59,555 nt of DNA, from positions 1,998,375 through 2,057,929 of the forward strand of contig KZ111141.1 of the NCBI GenBank assembly GCA_002077045.2. Direction: 5' to 3'. The notes beneath the pieces are model-generated. The model was not told the origin of the DNA. It ran no database searches and saw only the letters and a list, made by a program, of their open reading frames with translations. This document shows, in pieces, positions 53,311-59,555 of this stretch. The stretch's first letter is position 1. Each line of letters starts with the position of its first letter. The translations under genes and the position numbers were made by a program. Source of the DNA: Rachicladosporium sp. CCFEE 5018. Lineage: Eukaryota; Ascomycota; Dothideomycetes; Cladosporiales; Cladosporiaceae.

Positions 53311-56300
53311 ATGGACCACGATCCAGGGGAGGAGCATGTAGAGCTCACGCTGGAGGAGCGTGAGTGTGTCATGGCAGCTATGGACTCAGCGAAGGACGTG
53401 CCATGGTTTCAAGTCGAATACAAGACAGACATTGCGGGTGATATGCGCAAGGGCGCCGACTTCTGCGAGCTCTACAACGGTGCTCGCCAGCTATGGGACA
53501 ATGTGAACCCCGAAGCGTTCAAGCTGCCGCTTGGAGTGAGTTGAAGCACTCTCTTTTGTTCCTGGTCAGCACTGATACCGAATAGGCAACCATCGTTTGC
53601 ATGAAGGTTGAGTCGCTGAACGACATGGAAGCTCTGTCTCGAGCAAGGCTGGATGGCCAATAACTTGGCTTGCACCAACAGGATGTCAGCCATCTGGGAG
53701 CAGGGCAAGGATCGCCAAATTTACTTGCTCTTCTCCGTCAAAGGCACAAAACAATTCTGCGCTATGGGGCAGATGATTGGTGACGTTGTGGCGAATAACG
53801 AGTTGGAGGGCTGGGACAAGGAGAACTGCACATCGTTGGTAACTGCCTCCCGAGATGACTGCAGATCGCTGACCGTTACTTAGACTCTTGCCTGTCACGT
53901 TCATCTATGTCAAAAATGTGCCTTTTGCGCTTCTGAGGCATCTCACGCCGAAGAAAGACGGTCAGCCAGTCTCCAATATGTGGAACTCGATGGTTTACGA
54001 AGTCAGTGAAGGTCGAGAGGTCATGATGATCTTTGTGCGCCATCCTCGTATTGCATCGATGTTGCTCTACCCACCGGATAGCGAACCACTACCACTGCCG
54101 CATCGCCTCGGCCTGGACAGTCAGATCTACTCTGGCCTTACGATCTACAGCGCCAGCAGTCTGAATTCGCGCAACGACAGGCGTCTTCAAGATCCTCGCA
54201 GCGCAGTCACGCCTTACTGCGACCCAGAGAAGCTGCGCGCCATGTCTGCGAGCTCGTGGCGTACAGGACCTACACAGGGTACCGAAGAGTCACCATCCTC
54301 CAGCATGAAACTTCTACAGTCGTCGGAGCACAAGCTGGACAAGAAGGCCTCTACCGAAAGTTGGATCGACGGTGACGAGCACAAGATACCGGAGGATGTG
54401 TCCGCAACATTCATGACTCCAGATGAGGCGACTATTGCTGGATATCAGTGGCGGCAGAAGCACAGCACGAACACTGCCGGTGATTCCAGCCCAGCGCCGA
54501 CTGGCAATGGTCTTCGCACCGGCTTTGATAATATACCAGCCGGCTTCGCCGCAGGACGTGCCTCCTTCAAGGGCTGGAACATCAATACCGATTGGCGCGA
54601 CTCCCCTCTTGCGGCGGCCATGCGCAAGCAGACCTCCCCGTCAACTGGCGAGATCAAGTCTTCTAAGACTCTTCGTCATGTCCAGACCTCCCACAATCTG
54701 GCAAACAGCTTCAAGCTCGATGGTCTTGGCGTCCCACCGCAAGCCAGTGCGAAGTCGCGCGTGTTGCCGCCATCGATCGCATCGGAAGAGACCAATGATC
54801 CGTTCAAAGATCCGACGCAGCGTCGCGTGCAGGCACTCCAGCGCGCTGGCATCACGCCCACGACTGGAGGAATGTCGACTGGCCAGCGTGGCACTACCCG
54901 ATCTTGCGCCATCGCAGCCATGGACGGTGCCCGCTCGGAGCTTTCATCTCGTCACACTGGCATGCCTCCACGGCCTCAGTCACCACTCAAGCAGATGCAT
55001 TCCGCGCCAATCCTGAATTGCCGTTCTGGCAGTCTCTCTGCCACAGCTCCCGACTTCGTGCCCAAGGCGGTGGCGAACGGTGCCTCTGCTCAGACCACCC
55101 ACCAGCTGCCACACAAGGACTCTTCGAGCACCATCCGCAGTGCCACCCAAGCCACCTTCGCTGAGATCAAGTCCGCCTATCCCGATCAGCCGACTCCTAA
55201 TCGCCGTTCTGGGCCCGCCGCTAAGCGCAACTCGCCTGGTAGCCATGATTCGATCAAGATCCCATCTCCACCACCCAAGCCTGAAATAACCCTTGCGGAC
55301 GTTGCGAAGATGAGTCCAGCGAGGCAAGCTGCGTTTCACCAAGCCGCATTGGCTAAGGCTCAGGCAGAATCCATCTTACAGGAGTTCCAGGATGACTTCG
55401 CCAGGAAGCTGACCGTGGTATCACCGCCGGAGAGCGTGACGCCGCCTGAGGGGTCTATCTTCGATGGGATGGAGAGTCAATACACGGACTCAATCTACGA
55501 TCTAGCTCCGCCGACATTCTACAGCGGCGAGATGCGCGATGGGCAGCCGATCGTTGCGCCTCACCAACATACGGCCACCAACGGTCCACACATGGGTCAC
55601 CGTCGCGCTCACGGCGATCCGGAGAGTGAGGGCTTTAGCGGCAGCTTCGATTTGCGTATGGACCAAGATGTCGCAGCCCTGATCGCCACTCCGCAGACTC
55701 AGCACCGCAATGGCGCCGTCAATATGCACGATATGAGGACTCCGGCACATCGTCACCAGCAAGGGTTCGTCTCACCGCAAGAGCTCAAGGAGTACGGCCA
55801 GCCCATGAGTCTTGTCTATCATCGGGAGATCCTAGACCTTCGCTCCCCACGCTATCATCAGCGTCATGACGGTCCGCAGCAGGCTATGCACCCTTACCAC
55901 TCGTACGGCTACAGCAACGGCCATAGTTATCCAGATTCGGCATACGTTCAGCCCACCCCAATGGTCGGCCCTCAAGCTCCGATCTTCCACCCACAGCACC
56001 CGACCGGCCCTCAGCGCAGTCCCACCCTTCCCCAATTCGCCAATTATTATTCAAACTCCACCGGCGGGCCTCCACGCAGCCCCTTGCACCCACCTCATAC
56101 AAACGGTCTCACCCACCGCACTTCCAACCCTGCTCTTCGCGCCGTCCAATCTCACAACTCTCCCCTTCGCAGCCCAGGCCACATGCAACAAGGCTTCGTC
56201 TTTCCAATTCCCAACACGCCAACTCGCGCCCACTCACCGCTACGCCACCAGGCTGGCAGTGGCAATCTTCGTCTCGAGATGGCTGCCGCTGCTCAGCAGA

Positions 56301-56443
56301 TGGGGGGACAGAGACTGCGTCGTCAGGAGAGCCGTGCTACACTGAGATCGGAGTATGGCGGTGTGCCAATTGGGCTCGATATGCGTGGAGATGCGGCTCA
56401 GGATGAGGTCCGGGACATAGACGCCGCGTTTCGCGAGTACTAG
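53311..56443 (+). CDS. YTH-domain (m6A-reader-like) protein, one-base frameshift in the domain
   Basis: Exons: 53311-53535, 53586-53834 and 53884-56443. Exon 2 reads VCMKVESLNDME in one frame and EQGWMANNLACTNRMSAIW in the next, so one base too many lies between about 53622 and 53650; corrected length is 1010 aa. The YTH domain (about 76-205) continues IYLLFSVKGTKQFCAMGQM, then EGWDKENCTS and FIYVKNVPFALLRHL. The spacing of both tryptophans matches known YTH domains; the third cage position is Cys. Intron 2 needs the rare donor GTTGGT to keep frame. About 800 residues of S/P/Q/H-rich disordered sequence follow. YTH proteins bind N6-methyladenosine in RNA; several act in fungal meiosis. Confidence 0.78.
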
Positions 56444-57244
56444 ATCCTACGCCTTGTCGGACCGGTGCGGTTACTGGCTTGCTTCGCGCAATCTGTCATC
56501 AGTCTTATCAGCGCTTGTGGCTCATTTATGCGGCTGCGCACCAGCACTGTCGACGAAGCAGCGGTACTTGTAGCTACTGCTACATCATCGCGCACCTGCA
56601 CTATCGGCAACGAGGAGCCGACGCTTGTAGCCATTGCTACCTCCTTGCACGCACCACGCACATACTGTAAGATACTGGGGAGGAAGGTAGGGAGAGAGGT
56701 CCAGCGTGTCATGATACAGAACCACGAAAATAAGAAAACAGGGATCGGTGATAATACTGAGCAGGATTGACACGCTGGTCTGCTGTGATGCATATTGGAG
56801 CTGAAAATACTGGGCAGCGAACCAGGGAACGCCATTGGGACTATGATCGAGAGCAAGCGTTGGATGGACTGTGTACTTGATGTGAATAGTCTATACCAAT
56901 GCAGTGCTGCCGGCACTTCCCCCTTCTCCCAGCTCAGTGACGGTTCCGCGCATCCAGGCGTGCCACATCGGCCAGCCCCTCTTTACAACGCTCGAATGAG
57001 GTGTCGACTGGCTGGCTGTTACTCAAAGCTTGCGCTCCGCTGCTGCATCTCAGCTGCCATGAAGGCACCGAGATGGTGGTGGTCCCTGGCGCTCTCCGTC
57101 GTAGGTTATACCTGCTCACTCGGGACCGGGCGCCGTGGTCGATCGACACTGGGGGACTCTTGTAGCCAAGTACTACCTCAGGATGCCAGTGCATACTCTT
57201 AAGTCTTCCGAGTCCCGGTCAGGATCCAGTCATAGTCTAGTAAG
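56444..57244. other. convergent intergenic region, YTH gene / MDP-1
   Basis: It contains two 3' flanks and the paired hairpins at 56570-56640. Frames here are short and overlapping; none is called. Confidence 0.5.
56570..56640. repeat. two related small inverted repeats in the YTH-gene 3' flank
   Basis: GTAGC-4 nt-GCTAC occurs at 56570-56583 and again at 56627-56640, each with perfect 5-bp arms and each preceded by a similar acttg/gcttg string. They look like an imperfect direct repeat 57 bp apart. Position within about 200 bp of the stop suggests they are in the 3' UTR. Confidence 0.5.
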
Positions 57245-57910
57245 TCACTCACTCTCTACCTGCTCATCAGTCCCAGCCTCCCTCTTCGTCCTCCCCTTCC
57301 GCTCCCTCCACAACCTTACTCCAGCGTCCACCTCCTCCCGGCTAACCCCATCCCTCACCAAATACATCACCACGCCCAGATTCTCCACATTCCGATTTCT
57401 GCTCTCATCATCAAAGAATAGAACCTCTGAATGCTCAACCCCACTCTTCTTCTTCAGCTTCTCGAAATGTGTCACCTTGCTCCCGGGGTATATCTCCAAA
57501 TGATCGAACATACTCAGCGCACTCTTCGCCTCCGTACCAGGCACTTTCAGTAGACTCAACATTTCCCTTGCTAACTCAGGCGTGTGCGTTCGACTCGCGG
57601 CTCCCAGGATGATGCCTTGATATTTGATCGAGCTGAGCACACCAGCGACATCGGGATAGAAGCCGAAACTCGAGCCGCGGCGGTCTGTGATTGTGAGGCC
57701 ATCGACTGTGCGTTTTATGGGTGGCGTGACGTGGGTGTCGCACCAGCAATTCCAGAGGGTGTAGTCTAGGTCGAAGACAATCTTCTTGGGGAGAGGGAGG
57801 CCATCGGTGAAGGTCGAGGGTGGAGTGATAGCGCTGGCGGGCGAGGAGGTGGTCGTGGTGGTGTCGCCGGCGAGGACGGAGGCAGAGGTGCGGGCGTTGC
57901 GACGAGTCAT
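57245..57910 (-). CDS. magnesium-dependent phosphatase 1 (HAD superfamily, MDP-1)
   Basis: A single exon of 221 aa from the ATG at 57910. After a 40-residue T/S-rich leader comes HAD motif I, VFDLDYTLWNCWCDTH, with Asp47 and Asp49 as expected nucleophile and acid. GIILGAASRTHTPELA is motif II, and VLFFDDESRN is the motif IV acidic pair. The family is MDP-1, which acts on protein tyrosine phosphate or sugar-related phosphates in animals; the fungal substrate is not settled. The leader is longer than in mammalian MDP-1 and could be a targeting sequence, or the true start may be nearer to the HAD motif. Confidence 0.88.
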   Translation of the reverse strand: MTRRNARTSASVLAGDTTTTTSSPASAITPPSTFTDGLPLPKKIVFDLDYTLWNCWCDTHVTPPIKRTVDGLTITDRRGSSFGFYPDVAGVLSSIKYQGIILGAASRTHTPELAREMLSLLKVPGTEAKSALSMFDHLEIYPGSKVTHFEKLKKKSGVEHSEVLFFDDESRNRNVENLGVVMYLVRDGVSREEVDAGVRLWRERKGRTKREAGTDEQVESE

Positions 57911-58882
57911 TGTTGGGAGGATGAGGAGGGTGGCGAAAGACGAGATGAGCAGGATGAGGAAAGGGCGGCGCGTGATGGAGGGTATAGTGGAGCGTGTTCC
58001 GACTTAGCTGTGTGAGAGACAGAGATGCTGTTTGTAGACCATACGTCTTGTCACACGTGCAGAAGTTATATGCGAAGTAATTGAAGATGCTCTGTTGATT
58101 GTTGTACCTGATGAAGAAGTCACCGGAGATAAGATAAGACTAAGGTTGTGAGGCTCAAAAGCTTGGCATCACGCTATGAGACCTCACGTCGCTCCTTCCT
58201 CCTGTCATCCACCATCGCACTTGCCATTCCTCGAATAGCCCATTGCTTCTTCGTTTCTGAATACCTGCCCATATCCTACGATTACTATACAGCGATGCAA
58301 ATGCTCTGGAAAGCAACTCGCATCCAATGGGATGGCTATCTGAGCGGCGCGATGTCAGGATTGAGATCTCAGAGGACGGAGATTTGCGATGTCGTCGACA
58401 TTCAGAGTCCGCAGGTGCGAAGAGCGTTCGCTGATGATCAGGACCGACTCACGTACTTGCAGGAGCAAGGCCCCGTTGGCTCACGATTTGCGTGCGCTGC
58501 ACTGGAGCGGCTGATGGCACTCACTCTGCTGCCATCCGCATGTTGCATCTCTAGGCGTATGCTCTCACCCGCGACACATTCCCTGCACGTCTTGACTCTC
58601 GTCAAGATCACTCTGCCATTGAGTAGATACGGTATGACCGTTAGACGATATCTCATGTCAGACTGTCATGCATCAGTCGTACCTTCCCATCGACAAGGGC
58701 CTTTGCCTACCTTCTATCTATCTCTCTACTCTATAATTGCACGTGTCAATCTCGGCAACGTTCCCGCGATCAGCTGCACCTTGCCTGTTTAGGCGCTAGT
58801 ATAACTTCCTTTCACTGTTCCGTTTGCTACTTCACTTAAACAACTAACCACAACGCCGGCGTCCGGTCTCGGCGGCGACGTA
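57911..58882. promoter_or_regulatory. divergent region, MDP-1 / acidic LRR-like gene
   Basis: About 1 kb between divergent starts. The 214-codon frame 58148-58792 lacks family motifs and is not called. Confidence 0.45.
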
Positions 58883-59555
58883 ATGGCGATCTACTTACCT
58901 AGACGTAAGGTGTTCCGTAATAAGAAAGAACTAATGCGTCTCTGGGCGCAGACGCCGCCGCCGAGCCCATTAATAAGGTATGGAGTAAGGAAAGAACTCC
59001 CGGCGTGCATTGCTAAACTTCCTTGCAGCGACACTGAATCCGACACTGACGACACTGACTCCGACTTTGACGACGACAACAACTCCGACGACTACAACAC
59101 CTCCGACTTCGACGACGACGACTGTATCATCATTAACCACGCCGACGCCATGCCCAAGAAAGCCAACGCGTTCGACTACACCAACCGTGCCAGCACTGGT
59201 GAGAAGCTGGGCACCATCATTGCCAAAGATCTCAAGAAGGAGCTCATCGCCGTCGAAAAGATCGCCGGCCGCAATGCCCTTCGCAAGGCCACCTTCCAGA
59301 TGCTGGACGACACACCACCCAGCTACACGCTCGACATCAAGGCACCAGGCAAGGAGCTGGGTGACGAAGGCGTCGCTCACATTGCCACTGCTCTGGTGTA
59401 CGTCTTGAAGACGTCACCCTCGATGCTGCTTGAGGATCTCAACCTCGCAAACAATAAGCTTACCACCGCCTCACTCGCTCGCCTGGCGCCAGCCATTCAG
59501 CTCGCCCGCTATGAGCTCAAGACTTTCGTCATTTCAGGCAACAGCATCAAAGTCA
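58883..59555 (+). CDS. acidic N-terminus plus leucine-rich-repeat-like protein, 5' part only
   Basis: The frame is open from the ATG at 58883 to the window end, at least 224 residues. The first 50 residues are basic (MAIYLPRRKVFRNKKELMRL), then comes a D/S/T-rich tract (SDTESDTDDTDSDFDDD). From about residue 90 the sequence reads MPKKANAFDYTNRASTGEKL and becomes helical, with ELGDEGVAHIATALVYVLK and LLEDLNLANNKLTTASLARL, the LxxLxLxxNxL pattern of ribonuclease-inhibitor-type leucine-rich repeats. An alternative start is the ATG at 59150, and an acceptor-like ttgcag at 59023-59028 leaves an upstream intron possible. Such proteins are protein-binding scaffolds; the partner is unknown. Confidence 0.6.
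   Translation, partial: MAIYLPRRKVFRNKKELMRLWAQTPPPSPLIRYGVRKELPACIAKLPCSDTESDTDDTDSDFDDDNNSDDYNTSDFDDDDCIIINHADAMPKKANAFDYTNRASTGEKLGTIIAKDLKKELIAVEKIAGRNALRKATFQMLDDTPPSYTLDIKAPGKELGDEGVAHIATALVYVLKTSPSMLLEDLNLANNKLTTASLARLAPAIQLARYELKTFVISGNSIKV

Noticed and set aside
53636..53681. A 46-nt GT-AG intron that would restore the YTH frame
   Set aside because: The donor GTCTCG is poor, and removal would delete the segment with the first cage Trp, whose spacing fits other YTH domains. RNA data could still revive it.
1..59555. CRISPR arrays, integrated phage, rRNA or viral sequence
   Set aside because: No regular repeat-spacer pattern, structural gene or rRNA motif was found, and the gene content is eukaryotic.

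Overview
The window is nuclear DNA of a filamentous ascomycete. The genes are split by short GT-AG introns of about 45-175 nt, and the families point to Pezizomycotina: an asco-laccase ending in DSGL, a bZIP with a DUF3425-type C-terminus, an alpha-arrestin, MAPEG, Ncs6 and a HORMA-PHD Hop1. Dothideomycetes is my guess from the general look of the proteins, not something I can prove. There are no operons, rRNA genes, convincing tRNAs, CRISPR arrays or intact transposons. Gene models were built by hand from reading frames, splice signals and family motifs.

Layout. 1-4.7 kb: 5' part of a SIT4-associated phosphatase subunit, a WBP2-like protein and an alpha-arrestin; the last two are divergent and both carry PPxY motifs. 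6.8-15.1 kb: secreted laccase, mitochondrial citrate carrier, bZIP factor and a DUF1992 protein. 15.1-19.7 kb: the longest gene-free stretch. 19.7-27 kb: a short-chain dehydrogenase, an unrecognised 498-aa protein and an ABCG transporter. 29.5-39 kb: a MoCo-sulfurase-like PLP enzyme, importin-4/Kap123 and Met22/Hal2 nucleotidase. 40-48 kb: an unrecognised membrane-anchored protein, a fungal transcription-factor-like protein, MAPEG, the tRNA thiolase Ncs6 and an F-box-like protein. 48.8-56.4 kb: Hop1 and a YTH-domain protein, head to head. 57-59.6 kb: Mg-dependent phosphatase 1 and the start of an acidic LRR-like protein.

Two points change how the window should be read. First, both 100-N gaps (26035-26134 and 37002-37101) are flanked by identical sequence, 294 and 458 bp long. 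They look like unmerged contig overlaps. Collapsing them gives an intact 628-aa ABCG transporter and an intact 1109-aa Kap123.

Second, the two head-to-head genes with likely meiotic roles, HOP1 and the YTH gene, each carry one frameshift inside the signature domain. HOP1 has an extra 5-bp repeat unit in the HORMA domain, and the YTH gene has one extra base just before the first cage tryptophan. These could be assembly or sequencing errors, or real decay or polymorphism of a meiotic pair. Most other genes are ordinary housekeeping or regulatory genes that share no pathway.
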